Assembly: GCA_902702965.1 (NCBI GenBank)
Contig: CACRXP010000417.1
Coordinates: 186,721 to 250,720 of the forward strand
DNA from: Spirometra erinaceieuropaei
Taxonomy: Eukaryota; Platyhelminthes; Cestoda; Diphyllobothriidea; Diphyllobothriidae
Direction: 5' to 3'
Length of the DNA: 64,000 nucleotides
The notes under the pieces were generated by a model. It ran no database searches and had not been told where the DNA came from. It saw only the letters and a program-made list of their open reading frames with translations. Positions 34,195 to 46,881 of this stretch are shown piece after piece (the first letter of the stretch is position 1; each line of letters starts with the position of its first letter). Position numbers and translations under genes: made by a program.

Positions 34195-34472
34195 GAAAAA
34201 TACTTTGAAACATGTGTTTTGTAAAACATGTCATAAGTGTATCGAAAATCAATAGTAACAGTTCATTTAAATTCAGAGGTCAGTTTTAGAGTAAGTAGTT
34301 TTCTCGGGTGGCTAAGGGGAAGCTCATTCGAAGATGTCACCTTGCTGTACTCAGAATATCTTTGCGTTATGCATCAAGATAATCCGTGGTATAACCCTAC
34401 TTAAGTACTCTTTTCGCATTAAAACAGATTCTGTAATTTCGGATAATGTTTCATAAGATAACTTACCTACTG
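34195..34472. mobile_element. LTIR element, right arm only
   Basis: The arm has 'gtatcgaaaatcaatag', an 'aagtagtt' block, and ends on the minus strand as CAGTAGGTAAGTTATCTTATG. The base pair outside the end is CA (TG on the minus strand) rather than TA. There is no left arm: the PLE RT fragment abuts it. Confidence 0.6.
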
Positions 34473-35344
34473 CATTTATTGATAGAAAGGTAGCGGACTC
34501 TGAGGTGTCCCAAAATTTTGTGATTTGTTATTATGCCTTGATACTATGTTCACAGGATGTTCACTTTTGATGCTATGAACAACATCACAAGCTTCTTTGC
34601 AACTGGCTGGCAGTTAGGTTGGCGGTTGCAGTACATCGGAAGGAAACAGACTTGATCGTAATCGAAATGCATTAAACATGAGGATAAAAAATGTACCTGA
34701 TCATTTGAAATCACGTAAAACGTTACGCTCAATCCGTTCCAGAAAATGTTCGTGGTTATGCAAAGCATGTCCCTAATAAACTTTCCCGGGATGAGAGTTG
34801 CGAAATTACGCGGATTTATACGTTACACTTTCGTTTATCAATGAGCGTCCTAGGGCTGAATTACGTATTGGAGCATGAATTATGAAAGACGATTAATTAA
34901 ACGTGAAGAGGTTTGTTGGATTATCTCTGACGTTTTAAAAATCGGCTTTCGATTAACGTGCGTCAACTAATGAGGCTTTTAGGAATCAGACAATGCCTAG
35001 AAAATCACACAGTTTGTCCAATCGAAATGTTTCCTTGTTAACTTTGTAATTTCTTGCTTTGACAGTAATAACGTTCACTTCCCGAATAAATGTATTTTTG
35101 ATATACGCAATCGTGCTTAATTTGACCGAGTTGCTAAAATAACATTGACGCATTTAGTTACAATATCTTAGTGAAAATTACTTTCTGATAATATAAAAAT
35201 TTAAAAGATTACAGACAAATAAGTTTTAGTTCGAAAACCGTATGCGTTTACATTTGAAAAATCCCCAAAAAATCCATAGCAATACAAGAGAAGCTAAGGG
35301 CAAGTCAAACTAATAAAATCGCTTCCCATTTAAAGCATAAATTA
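34473..35344. other. AT-rich non-coding stretch
   Basis: Nothing recognised. Confidence 0.4.
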
Positions 35345-36302
35345 CTGTGGATGTGCTAACTCATGAAATGTCATCGAACATTTTGAAGTGCATTCTCGCT
35401 TTAAAAAGATAAATTAAGTAGTGTTGTAGAAGTAATCATAATGCAGCATAAATCTATAAAGATTCAGTTATCTGAGGATGTCAGCTTTTGAAGAACTTAT
35501 CTTTTTTTTGCATGTAAGATCTATAATTCGCAAAACATGAATACTTATGCAGTATGCAATTTTCTCATTGATTTTCGATACCGTTGAAAATTCACTTATA
35601 TTTTATGAAAAACATGCATAAAAATGCTCATTCTTTTACTAATTCGGTAGCAAATCACGTCTTTTTCAAATTTCATACTCAAAAGAAGGGTATAATTTGG
35701 TTTTAAATAAAAAATTTTTAACCGGCGAACAATTGTGAACCAGACCTGATGTTACACGTGCATTCAGGGTTTTACAACTCCATGCTGTATATTTTCCGTG
35801 TACGAAACACCATGCATTTCTCAACAGTGTAAAGAGGAGACCATATGAGGTTCATAAAATTAAGCAGTGGCTTTGAGCAACATTGTTTTCTTTACAAGCC
35901 ACATTCGTAAATGCAGATACATGACGTTTCATGAACAACCATTTAACAATATTAAAAAAATCTCACAATGAGAAGCTTTTTTTAAACCGAATTATACTCT
36001 TCGTTTGAGTATGACGTTGAAAGAAGACGTGCTTTTCTAACGAACAAGTAAAAAAATGAATACTTTTATGCATGTTTTCCATGAAATATAATTGATTTTT
36101 CAAAGGCATCGAAAATCAATGAGAAAATGGCATACTACATAAGTAGTCATTTTTTGCAGAGTATGCATCTTGCATGCAGGCGAAAATAAGTCCTTTCGAA
36201 ACCAGACCCAATGAGGTAACTGGTTCATTATAGATATAGGCTGCATTGTGATGGGTTTTACAAAATTGTGATTGACATTCCATGAGTTAGCAAATCTACT
36301 CT
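35345..36302. mobile_element. LTIR element, subfamily A, full-length copy
   Basis: A 958-bp copy flanked by TA on both sides (35343-35344, 36303-36304). Its left end is CTGTGGATGTGCTAACTC and its right end on the minus strand AGAGTAGATTTGCTAACTC. The arms (about 35345-35715 and 35965-36302) are inverted copies, with matching blocks 'catgaaatgtcat'/'catggaatgtcaa', 'tgaggatgtcagctttt'/'cattgggtctggtttcg', 'attttctcattgattttcga', 'ttcatgaaaaacatgcata' and 'catactcaaaagaagggtat'. The central 250 bp has the family's 'attcagggttttacaa' and 'tattttccgtgtacgaaa' blocks. No transposase is encoded. Confidence 0.85.
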
Positions 36303-37645
36303 TAGTGTGTTTGTTTTTGTATTCCAAAAAGCATTTTGGAAATCGACGTATTAGTATTTTTGCATGAGTAACAGCAATAATGCTGTAAACCATACAAATA
36401 ATTAAAACGAAAAAGTAGAAGTTTCTTTTTGACTTGTTCCAGCAGATACGATTTTAATTACATATTTTATTTTTGCTTTATACTACGGTAAACACCCCAC
36501 TTACCGAAAGCAAACATGGGAATACCTTCTGCCCAGAGAAACGGCTTAAATTATTTTAGTCTGGCGATTTTCACAAAATCTATCACGCGATCTCTGAAAA
36601 TACTTCGGCAAAATATTTCTGTGTACTCACTGCATTAAACCCACGACTTAAAGGACTTGGCCTGTAGCTTGTAAGTTCTGAATGAAATATGGGTGCGCAC
36701 TGTGATAACTCTAGCAAAATTTTGGCGACACCTAGCGTCTTGAATTGTACCCGATTTTTCCGCGGAAGCTAACGGATATGGGTTCAAAGCTTTCTGTCAC
36801 AATATCTATGCATTGTGAAACGATTTGCTTCCAAGCATTTGCACCGTGTTTACGTGAATTAATATATATTGACGATAAACATTATGGCAATAGAACGTGA
36901 CTTTATATCAGAAAGGACATGAGCAACAGTTTGGGCCCAGAGATGAGGCGCGAACATCTCGCTGTTCCGTCATACGGCGGCACCAAATCAGCGAACTCTT
37001 TTCTGGTCAGATGATGAAGCGACCACAGTTTCATGCTTGTTTTAATAGATTTAGCCGAAAATCAGACGCACACATTTACGCAATTCTTACTGAATCTGAA
37101 CGCTAGAATCCAGATAAACATTTGTCCCTTTGTCTGTGACCCTTGAGTCATAATTGACATTGCTGACATATGTAAAATTAGTGTAAAATACAAAAACGTC
37201 AGCAGTCACTTGTTGAAAATGCATTTTTATCAATCTCTAGATCTTGTTAGCAATGTTCTACAATGTTATACGCCCAGAGTCCTTGTTTACAAAGACTGAT
37301 TTTAGCATCATATTACAAATTTACGACCGCATATGTAAGGCCTGCATTATTCAAAAAAATAATATGATTCGAATTGTTATGCAAATTTAAGTCCGTGGAT
37401 TTGTCACAGCCAAAAATGTGTTGGTGCTCAGTGTCTTCCAGACTTTGCTGATTTTCGTATTGAAAGTCGCAACGGATCGACCGCTTTCCGATTTAAAAGT
37501 ATTCATTATAGCTGACTGGCAATACGCTTAGCACTTTTATTAACCTGACTGTTCATCCTCGCATATTACGGATAGTTCAGAGGCGTCCTTCGACCTAAAC
37601 ATGATGTAAAATTCCTTGGTTGGTTCTCCGTAAGATCGAAAAAAA
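36303..37645. other. AT-rich non-coding stretch
   Basis: Nothing recognised. Confidence 0.4.
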
Positions 37646-37649
37646 CCTT

Positions 37650-37730
37650 TAAATAACATTATGCTCATATCATGCGCCGTTGTGCGGCTGCTGGTTGGAC
37701 TCCACAGAGAGCCCATAATGCACAAATGAT
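37650..37730 (+). repeat. Tail fragment of the tRNA-Arg-like SINE
   Basis: The sequence 'catgcgccgttgtgcggctg', then 'ctggttg', matches on the plus strand the tail of the minus-strand SINE at 40165-40447. It stands just upstream of another SINE head, as if two copies were arranged head to tail and partly lost. Confidence 0.5.
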
Positions 37731-37804
37731 CGAGTAAATTCCGCAAGAAATATCAGTGAGCGCCCCTCTTCCATAGTATATTCCCGATCGAAACCGACAG
37801 AAAA

Positions 37805-38000
37805 ACGAGCTCGTGGCTCAGTGGTTAGACTGCGTTGAACTTCTAACTTACAGGTCGCGCGTTCGAGCATCAGGTGTTTCACAACTCGGGTTAGGGTATG
37901 GCTGGCTGACGACGGCTTATAAACCAGAGACGGCCATTCCAGTCGCCTTTGTCTTTGCCGGTAATAACATTCTGCCTAAATCGATAGATGACTGTTTCGC
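37805..38000 (+). repeat. tRNA-Arg-like SINE, copy 1
   Basis: Box A region 'tggctcagtggttaga', an anticodon region around 'gaacttctaac' that puts TCT at the anticodon (as in Arg-TCT tRNAs), and box B-like 'gcgttcgagcatc'. A family body follows: 'gtatggctggctgacgacgg', 'ccattccagtc', 'ctttgtctttgccggtaata'. The same body, in the same order, is in the copy at 40165-40447. Confidence 0.7.
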
Positions 38001-39895
38001 AAGTTGACATTTTGTTTCCAGAATTCGCGTCGAGAGGCTGAACCGCCCATTTACTAACCACACATGACAAAACGGCACTGCGCGCAGACAAATACTGGCA
38101 AAACCCTGCGTCTAAAATCTTCTTGAGATGTCGTAGCTCATCGCCAGTGTTTTTGTAACCCGTCTCTAAATTTAACTAAAACTTAAAATTGGTATAATAC
38201 TCCGAGCAAAGATAATGTGTGTTTGAACTTTCCGCAGAAATTCTATTACGAACTAATCATCTGTCAGTGTTCAACGGCAATTTACATAGGCGACGTAGCT
38301 GTCGTTTAGAGTGCTATTCATCAGCAAACACACGGGCCCGCCACGACAGAAGACTGGTCCTAGAAGCAAATATTTTGTTTATGGAAGTGCGATAAATCCT
38401 TTTAGTGTTTTTTTGTGTAATTGACTAGACAATGTCGGTATAGAGATATTGAACTGTTGTTTCCCTCAAACGGGTTAAATCCATCAGATATGTTCATTCA
38501 ACATTTGAAAAAAGATTGAAGTCTTTTGACACATGGACAGTTCCCTGAGTTAAGGAAGTATTTCTCTACAGCAGTAAGTTAACGACAGACAGCTAATTCT
38601 TGGCACATCGCCGTTAAATCACAACCTCTAATAATATGGCTTGAAGAAACCACCAAAGTGTTGTCTGGAAAACTGCAGCGTCAGTATTGTGCCATTTTCA
38701 GAATGTTTCAAGAACCGACCTCGTGGTAGCGTCTTCTGCCTGACCAAAGAAAGCAAAACCGAGGGCCGCGTCGTAATTGGCCTTTAGGCACTTTCGTCTC
38801 CATTGAGATCCTGACTTCCCAATTACACCAGGTACAACGAGGGACCATTTCAAGCGTCACACATGTGTTCAGACCGTTAGGCGCCTAACAGTCGTTACAT
38901 CCATCAAAACCTCTGCTAAGTTTGATTTCTTCCTGACATTCAAACTAAGTGCAGGTCTAGACAGTAATGTAGACACAGGATACGTGCTATTTAATCTGAA
39001 AAAGATTCGTGCAGGGCTTACCAATCTGTTCTACCTGGGCATCGACGGCCATCATTGCTTGTTTTGAATCAGCCACCATGTCAGACAAATTTTAAACAGC
39101 AGCAGTATAATTGAGGACAGTTGATGTCTATGTGATGAGATCTGCACGATTGTGGGCGTGTTGACGTTCGTAAATAAGCATGAGTGTGTCGAAACATAAA
39201 AAAACGCAAAAATTGTCCGACAAAACTAAAATGAAAAAAACAACGCCTCATTGTTCTGTCAGCACTTTCTGGTGGTTTACAGCTAAATACTTTTACCGTT
39301 AAACCTAGTGCTAGTTTTGTTCATTTATCTTTCTGTTTTGATGAAGTGCAAGTGTGGAACAAATTACACTTTATAGTCTTGTGTGTTTTGTGTAAAATAT
39401 TGTTGGCAAGCCACATGCCTAAGCACAAAATGCGGTGATTTTCTGAGATGAAACTTCTCCGCAATTGACCGAAATCTTTTCATTGACTTAAGAAATGGTG
39501 ACTAACTGTCATTTTCAGTGAAATGCCAAATGGACCGTAGGTAGTCTTATTTCAGTTATCTATACTTTTATTAATAATATCTATAAGAATTATACTATAT
39601 TATTCTTACTAACGCGCTGACTTTGCTTTCTCTGCCGTGACTAACTTACGCTGACAGTGTTTTGCTAGTTTAATACAAGTATGAATTCCTTTCTCCAGCA
39701 CTGGTACTAAGTAAGAAGAAGCAACAGTTACAATTTATTTGATCTGGACATAGCATTGTTAATGCCACACAAGCCTGATAATTGACTACTGCTCTCTGAT
39801 TGTCAAAATGTATGTTTACGGCGAATTCGCATGAATACGGCCGGGTACATAAATTAGAGAGGACACTTTCGTGTTCGAAAATGACTGGTTGCGTC
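38001..39895. other. Non-coding stretch
   Basis: No gene recognised. Near 38712 'gacctcgtggtagcg' might be one more worn tRNA-like head, but no box B could be matched. Confidence 0.35.
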
Positions 39896-39917
39896 AATGG
39901 AGTATTACTGTTCCTTG

Positions 39918-40010
39918 GTCAGATAAAATCATTTAAATTCCCTGGGCTTGATGGAGCCAACGACTTGGTTCCAAGGAAACTATTTCCAGACTTGGCGTTT
40001 CCATCTTGAT
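39918..40010 (+). pseudogene. Possible scrap of a non-LTR reverse transcriptase
   Basis: The frame reads 'IKSFKFPGLDGANDLVPRKL' followed by 'FPDLA'. It resembles the N-terminal block of jockey/CR1-type RTs, where a 'K-SPGPDGI-P--LK' string precedes the palm. No palm motif follows: sequence from 40165 on is SINE. The similarity rests on about 25 residues, so chance cannot be excluded. Confidence 0.35.
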
Positions 40011-40164
40011 TTCAAGTAAAGCTGTTGACATAAAAATATATCATGCTCTTAGGGTGGAAAAGGATCAACATTTTTACTGCCTTTCTTGCAAGACAGTGAC
40101 AAGCCCTATAAACCGTGCCAAAGCAACATTATGTAATAAAAATGGCAGACTATACAATAACTTA

Positions 40165-40447
40165 TTATGGTAGGAGGTGCACACCGATCGTTGTTGCGGA
40201 ACTCACTCGTTCCGTTGTGCCTTTAGGGCTCCCTCGAGGACAACCAGCAGCCGCACAGTGGCGCATGCTATAGGCAGTATGCCATTACTGACAAAGACAA
40301 GAGAGACTGGATTGACAATTTTTTGACTTATTAGACGTCGTCAGCCAGTCATATCCAACCCCGAAATGTGTAACACCCGAGTCTCGAACTCGCAAGCTGT
40401 TAGTTGAAGTCTACGCCTCTAACCAGTGAGCCGCGAGACCGAGTGGC
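40165..40447 (-). repeat. tRNA-Arg-like SINE, copy 2, longest
   Basis: On the minus strand: 'ctcgcggctcactggttaga' (box A region), 'gcgagttcgagactc' (box B), then the body 'tggctggctgacgacg', 'ccagtctctcttgtctttg' and the tail 'gcgccactgtgcggctgctg', ending near 'cggtgtgcacctccta'. About 283 bp. The tail recurs at 48985-49125 and 37650-37730, which defines the element's 3' half. Confidence 0.75.
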
Positions 40448-40838
40448 TTATTTCAAGCGCAGATTTGGCGTAGGTCTCCATTGTATATTTCTTTGTTTTT
40501 GTAAATCTTTAAGAGGTTAGCAAGGATAATCAAAGCCGCCATCGATTAAGACATGAGGGGCCAACGGCCTTCTGCATAAAGTTAGTATGGTATCACATAG
40601 AATGCTGGTCTAAATTTTCAAAGGCCTCTTTTGTTTAGAAAGAATTAGTCAGGAAGGGTTGTGGGACTGTCTATCATGCCGTATGCCCCAAGGTAGCTCT
40701 CTTATACTGGGATGCAAACCATTAGATGCGCTTTTCTCTGATCGCCTGCAAAAACGCGTTCGAAAAAATCTATAATCTATCTAGTGGGGACCTTTCCGTC
40801 GGTTGTAATTGTCTTTGTATTTATTTCCTCATGAATTA
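40448..40838. other. Non-coding stretch
   Basis: Nothing recognised. Confidence 0.4.
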
Positions 40839-41652
40839 CAGTAAGTGACCGATCTCAGAATAGTTAAGCTGAATTTCTGAAATGCGTTTTCGATAAAGAA
40901 ACATTGGTTCCACGAAGTTTTATATTGATTACCAAGGCGTCTTATCCGATGAAAAATCGGACTCGACAAAATGACGGCTTTTGAATGCACCCCTTTGCAA
41001 CCCCTTGCAAAAACTTCACGCAGTAAAAGAGGACTTCTTGGCAGAATGCATTTATTACACGGGGTGTAAACTCACTTACAAATGTACGCATATACATAGA
41101 AAACCGGAAGAAAGAATGTATTCTTTTACTCATTTTGCAGCAAATAACGTCTTTTTTGTATTTCATACTGAAGGTAAGGATAAAGTGAGATTTTGAAAAG
41201 TTTCCAAACTCCGGAATAATTTTCATCCAGATAGGCCGTTGCGTGAGCATTTGAAGATTTTAGTTTATGTGGGGAAAATTATATATTCCTACATAATTTA
41301 CTAAAATGTGATGCAGTGTTCATCAATTTTTGAAATGGACGAGAATTATATTGTATAATTTATTCGGAACACTAATAAAACGGACAGGTATGACACAATG
41401 TAAATGGACCACTTTTAAGGATCATATGCAATTTGCCACCCGTTAAGTAAGAAAACGTATATTTTTGTGCATCTTTTCTATAAAATATATTTGGATTTAC
41501 AAGACCCTCGAAAATCAATGTAAAAATTGCGTGCTGCATAAGTAATCATTTTCCACCAATTAAGTTTTCAACAGAAGCTCGAAAAGAAGTGCATTTCAAA
41601 GCCATCATCCCAATAAGTCTTAAATATTACAGGATTATGCAGATCCTTGAAA
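40839..41652. mobile_element. LTIR element, subfamily B, right end missing
   Basis: Begins after TA (40837-40838) with CAGTAAGTGACCGATCTC and then 'gaatttctgaaatgcgtttt'. The left arm contains 'ttctttta-ctcattttg-cagcaaataacgtc'. The right arm from about 41450 contains 'accctcgaaaatcaatgtaa' and 'cataagtaatcatttt'. Similarity stops near 41652, before the outer 80 bases or so of the right arm. Confidence 0.7.
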
Positions 41653-44600
41653 TCTGGCGCGGTGGAGATAAGTATATGCGCGGGGTAAGGCAAATTAAGA
41701 AGTACTGTTTACATTATTTTTAAAGTAAGTGTTGTTCAGTGGAGTTTTCGGTCGGCAATTCGCCGACAGGATGACATGCGCTGACATGTACCACCCCGAG
41801 AAGTTGGGTGCTGCTGGTTCATTGTTCTGAATCATAACAGCCAATTTTGTAGTAAGTGAGAAGCTCATTTTTAAAAAAATGGTCGGCACAGTGGGCAGTC
41901 TGGCAGTGAAAAAATACTCGAAATATTGTAAGATAGAATGCATATGTCTGCCAGTAATGCAGTAGTATTAAACCGTTGGTAATTCTCTTATTAAGCGGTA
42001 AGAATTCTCGCAGCTCGCGCGTTTAACTAATCCTCGCCTTGGACGTGAGTAATAAGCGAAAACATATTAACCCTGAAAGCAAACACCAAGACGATCTTAA
42101 CAAAAGCTCATAGTACGCTTAGGGAAACTACCGTCGATATAATATGTGGATACTTCGAATTCAAACTACGTTTCCTGACCTGCGTCATACCATGTGGAGT
42201 TGCTAACAGAACTCCAGCCTGACATGACATTTCGGAAGGATTCCAAACCTTTTACTGATTCTCTGTTTGTTTTTTTTAATAGATATGTTTTAGATCTATA
42301 AGGTGGTTTAGTCTTTTCTAAAAATTAGCGCAAGTCCTTATTTAGCTGACTGATCTATATACAAAGGATGACACATATAACCCTTATTGAAAGGCTTAAG
42401 GTTAGCAGTGCAGCATTAAATCAAACCAGCCGATGCTGCTTTCGTTACGTATGAAGTATAAATCACTCGCGTCACGACAGGGCTGTCAACAACTGAACAG
42501 CGTTGGTTAAACCCAAAAACATTCTCCACAAATATCAAACGAAAATGAAGGTCCGCAAATAGTTGAACTTGATTTTGATGTCCACAAATTGACTCATCGT
42601 TCACTTTGATCTACTTAGGCACACAGCAGCAATAGTTAAGTAGCAGTAGCACGCGAACACAGGCTGCAAACCTAGACACTTTTAATAAGAAATCCAGAAA
42701 AATTAAGGATGTCGCTTTATACCACATGATCAGTTCTCTCCAATGTGAACTAGTCGCTAACGACTTAAAGATTAAATAAACCTGTAGGTTGAAAAAGGAG
42801 AAGGTCCGTGTTATCATGCCTAGTAGACTTTGTGAAATTCCGTTCATTTAATCAACAATCTGGATGATGCCATTGGCTAAGTTTGGTATTTAACTAAATG
42901 TCAGATTGTAGAAATCTCGGCGGCCTTTCGAGCAGAATCCCTGTTCTCACTCGTAGGCACCAGCCCACTGAGTAAGCCTCATGACAGGATAAAGCAGGCG
43001 CGAGTCGCCGGTGCTATTTCGCCCCTGAGTGACATGCGGTAGACGACGTTGTTTGCGACAATTCAACTTTCATAGGAATATACTTATAGTTTCAAGATAA
43101 GTAATTCTCCAAGCACAGCCATCTGCCTGATAGTCCTACTATTTGGTCAAAAGGATAAGACTTTGTCGGGTTACATGCAGTTAATTCAGATAGCTAAAGT
43201 GTGCAGTTGACTTAAAGCGATAAAATCTCTCAGAGTTTTTTGGCAAATCGTGGACGTCTGAAAATCTCATGAACTTCGTTAAAATGTAGAGGCATTTGTT
43301 TCATATGACTGTTAATAATGATAGTAAGATCAAGACAGCAAATATCAGAATGGTCTACACTTGAATTTACTTGGGATTTTTTTAAACGTTTTGTAGTCTA
43401 AACTAAAAGGTCGCATTTCAAAGCGTCGCTTCGATTTTCCTTCCAATTCGCAAACGACTAAAATCGAAAGCGGAGTGGATAACGTAAAATGCGTAAGAAT
43501 TTGCAATTTCCCTGTTATTTTGCCAATGTTCACAATATGTATTTGATCGGTCGGTACAACTACCGCTAGTTCACATAATATGTCGTGGACCCGGATGAGC
43601 CAGCCCGGAGGCTTGCACAACAAGGCCATTATTTTTCTTTATTTTATGCACTAGTGGACACTTTCCCGTTCAAGTTCGGAAATTGCCTATAGCACATAGA
43701 AATATCAGATATTTATCAGCTTACTCGCGAGAGTACGTGAATACTTCTCATGGGGAGGAACGTTTTTTCCTCCTGTGCTGAGCTTGAAATTGACAAAAGT
43801 CGCATTTCTCGATTTCGCAAAATTTTGTTATTTTTCAAAAGAATACCTACGGCTTTTCCGAGAATGATCGCTCTCTGTGCCCAAAATGTGAAGGGTTACG
43901 TAAAATCTTGTTTCGTCTGCCCAGACAAAACTACCACAGTGTTCGTGATAGCTGTAAGCGAGCACTTGCACGTCCCTTGCTTGATTCGGGTGTGCAAACT
44001 GGGTTGTCTACTTTACACTTGCAGTCCTTGGACGACAACGCCCTGTCGTGATCAAAGCGGTGTCAGTCGCCTCGGAGAATTTCGTCGTCCAACATCCTCT
44101 CTGCAGGACGTAGAATGCCTCCTATTGTCGCTACCCATTTTTGTATGGGTAATTGATTTCCTACGGCAATATAACTACGGTATGTGCAAGAAACCGGAGG
44201 GATCATAAAAACGCTAATGGGTATCAGAAAATGCAACTTCGGTTGAAAGAATTTGCTTGTTAGGTGTTTTGGTGTGAATTATCATACCATATACTGCAGA
44301 AAGGATTTCAATCAGGTCAGAATGCCGGTATTCAGTCAAAAAAAATCAAATTCATTTTAAAAGAGCCGTTTGGATGGCAGACATTCCTCGTTAGTGTTCG
44401 GCGACCTTATAGATCAAAACCAATTTTGCAGGAAGCGTCCATGAAACGTCAGCTCTAATGTCCATCCCACAAAACGCTGTGTTCTTTAGGCAGTCATACC
44501 AGGGATGCATAAAAATTTAATTTAAAAACGTTTCTTTTTAGGTGATTTTTAGGCTCACAGAATGCGTCTTTAGATAGCATCTTATCAGTGTATTATATAA

Positions 44601-45780
44601 TACTGTTTATGAAATTTTCAGCTTCTTCTAGATTCGTTAAAAGGCACGATCTAAATAAGATAAGATATCTACAATTTAATGCAATGCAGGCTTTTCCTCA
44701 AAATGAGAGTGTAGTACCTACAATTTGGAAACCTAAGACGGATGTTTGAAGGCCAAATGAGTGAGAAATTATTGCGCAGTTTAAAAACCGAGAGATATCA
44801 TTCTTCTGAGCGCAAAATTCAAAAGAAAGTTAGTTGCCCGGATAATATATGTAGAAAAACATATTTCTTCAGATGTTTCATGAAATACGCTTAACTTTAT
44901 TAGGGCAACTGAAAGAAGTGCCACAAATGCACAGAAAGCTTTTTATTCTTACGCTGTCGGAACGGCTCTTATATAAGAACCGGTCTCCCCACGCGGCAAA
45001 ATATCTATTATATATGGCCTCGATCCATTAATATAAATGGCCTTGTGCTGAATTCGAGATAGGGCACTGTTTCCGTGTCCTTACCAAAACCGATATTAAC
45101 ACTGATCAGAACACTAATTTCACTGAAATTTAGCACAATGGCACATGAAGTACAGAGCGTTCCAGCCGGAGGGAGCATAAAGGAGTTCATTGCTTGGAAT
45201 TATTCTGCATGATAACCAATACTCGATAGCCCACTTGGGTTGTACTTTTTCATCTAAATCACAGTTTACAAGTTCGGTTGACGTCTAATGAGATATGTAA
45301 TCTACTTTTGTTTCAACAGCGTCTGCCCTGCGGCTAGTTCAATGTGTCAGAGTCAGTGAATCTGTGATCGTCACCTAAGAAGCGTGTGTTGCCATGATTT
45401 CATGGGGGCCCACACGGTGCGGACTCCATATGCCCCGACCTTGCCGGACATAAAAGCCGTTAGAAAAACTTCATAAGCATATGATGGAGCAGATACAGCA
45501 ATCACAGACTCTGGACAGGGAAAGGAAAGGCCTGTCTGTGTGTAAACGTGATCAAAGGCACTCCCGTGAATGACATGAACTTCAACTTAGGAAGCATTTA
45601 CCATCTGTTGACAATTGGCAACGTAAAAAACTGTATCAGTACAGTAACGATGAGCTAAAATTATAAAAACAACACTTATTTTACAGTTGTCCTCCAAAGA
45701 GTAATGCTGTTATTAAAAAAAAACAATGTGTCATATGGCCATTTAATATGCTTGTGACAGCATTATCCATCGCCACAACT
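41653..45780. other. Long non-coding stretch
   Basis: No gene could be supported. The 152-codon frame at 43750-44208 has no recognisable motif or splice context and falls within the length range expected by chance for a window of this size. A faint LTIR-like scrap ('gtttcatgaaata' and following) occurs near 44870-44925 but is too short to call. Confidence 0.4.
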
Positions 45781-45784
45781 TGCA

Positions 45785-46120
45785 AAATGTGGTCGTTGAA
45801 GTAAAAACTACCCTGGACACAACCGCAATCGTAAAGCGGGATCACAATGACAGTTCGGCTGTTGCAAGCGGCAGTGTCCACCGCGAGCGGCACAACAAGG
45901 TGAACGTGGGACGGTGAATTGTGCGGCATCCGCGCACTTTCTCCTCGGTCGCCGACCTCAACCGGGGACGGGTTCGGCCATAGTGTCTGACAAAGACAAA
46001 CAACTTCGAAGAAGAAAAAAGATTCGATAACTGGAACAGGAAGTTTATTGGCCTGACGTTTCGGATTCTCACTCGCACCCATTACCAGAGATGGTTGGAG
46101 ATAAACAGCCCACATAGGCG
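45785..46120. repeat. GC-rich PLE-associated upstream region
   Basis: This GC-rich segment ends with a motif at 46036-46065 ('aggaagtttattggcctgac' then 'gtttcgg') that is shared with 63334-63357 upstream of the PLE at the right edge ('agagctttatgagcctgacg'). Both lie upstream of plus-strand PLE coding relics, so the motif probably belongs to the PLE 5' or terminal-repeat region. A minus-strand frame of 144 codons here has no recognisable domain. Confidence 0.45.
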
Positions 46121-46187
46121 TGCCGCGCAGGACCTAGTTCTAGCGGAGTAAACAAGATTTTCACAAAAACAGGAAGTTCAGAAGAAA

Positions 46188-46228
46188 CAGTGGCGAACGA
46201 CCGTTGCTTTCAATAACTTCTAGTCAGT
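46188..46228 (-). ncRNA. Hammerhead-like motif, copy 4 (left arm)
   Basis: On the minus strand: CTGACTA (one change from CTGACGA/CTGATGA types), a short stem II region, GAAA, stem III AGC/GTT with a G-U wobble, U-C at the cleavage position, GCC. The 5' half of stem I has been lost by the deletion that removed about 50 bases from this arm. Probably inactive. Confidence 0.4.
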
Positions 46229-46394
46229 TAGTTTTTAAAATACAACCTAGGCAAGAGCGGAAGGGCGCAGAAGGTTGTTTGTTGTTAGTTAAAGTTTGAC
46301 CACGGTAAGCGCGGAGCTAAAAGAGGTTCGTCTGAGCGCATAGGGTCAGGTTTCGTAACCTGATGGCGGCAGCCTCTGCTGTTGCTAACAGGCG

Positions 46395-46881
46395 CTAGCC
46401 CACCAAATTGACCGCCGAAAAAAGTTGTTCCTCAAAGTCCCCTTCGAAAGAGACGCTGCGAATGAACTCATAGCAAGACGCATTAACCAAGCTGTCTCGC
46501 AAAACTTCCCAGCAGCAAGGGATCGCATATCATTCTCTACTAACCCTATTTTACGCGGAGAAGGCAAGGATAAGCTGCCACTTCAGACCACCTCAATGTG
46601 CAGCTACTGATTCACATGCTTTTGTGAAGCAAGTTATATTGTTCGTACGAGTTAGTTCTTTCCCAAAAGAATGCGAGAGACCCTTCCCGCATGGTTTGAA
46701 AAAGGTGAAACTAGGAGAATATACAACGAAATTCTTGCGAATGCAGTGGAGTCAGGGCATCGTGTGGACCCCGCTGATGCATTTCGTGTGATTAACAAGG
46801 CCTCCTCGAGCTACCCTAAGCTAGTAGGCCAGCGCATGTTAGCAGCAGCAGCAACAGCAGCAAAAGCGGCCACCATCACGT
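46395..46881 (+). pseudogene. PLE linker plus GIY-YIG endonuclease, two in-frame stops
   Basis: One continuous frame with two stops. Linker: 'FLKVPFERDAANELIARRIN', 'NFPAARDRI', 'FSTNPIL', 'GKDKLP'. The stop at 46608-46610 follows 'MCSY', where the family has CIYS/CSYx before the FTC block. Then 'FTCFCEASYIVRT' (the YIG glycine replaced by valine), a TAG near 46653, 'RMRETLPAWFEKGE', 'ILANAVESGHRVDPADAFRV', 'INKASSSYP' and an alanine-rich end encoded by a GCA/GCAACA run inside the right arm. The domain is dead. No RT precedes it; the left inverted arm takes its place. Confidence 0.8.
46841..46863 (+). repeat. Short GCA trinucleotide run
   Basis: A run of GCA/ACA triplets encoding alanine/threonine at the end of the nuclease relic. 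Its complement appears in worn form near 46376-46386, as expected from the inverted-arm symmetry. Confidence 0.7.

Noticed and set aside
38712..38800. Additional tRNA-derived SINE head ('gacctcgtggtagcg')
   Set aside because: There is no convincing box B or family body downstream.
43750..44208. 152-codon plus-strand open frame
   Set aside because: Same reasoning as above. A few cysteines and a hydrophobic stretch near the C-terminus are not enough to call a domain.
44870..44925. Further LTIR fragment
   Set aside because: Only about 20 bases around 'gtttcatgaaata' match the family, which is too short in AT-rich DNA.
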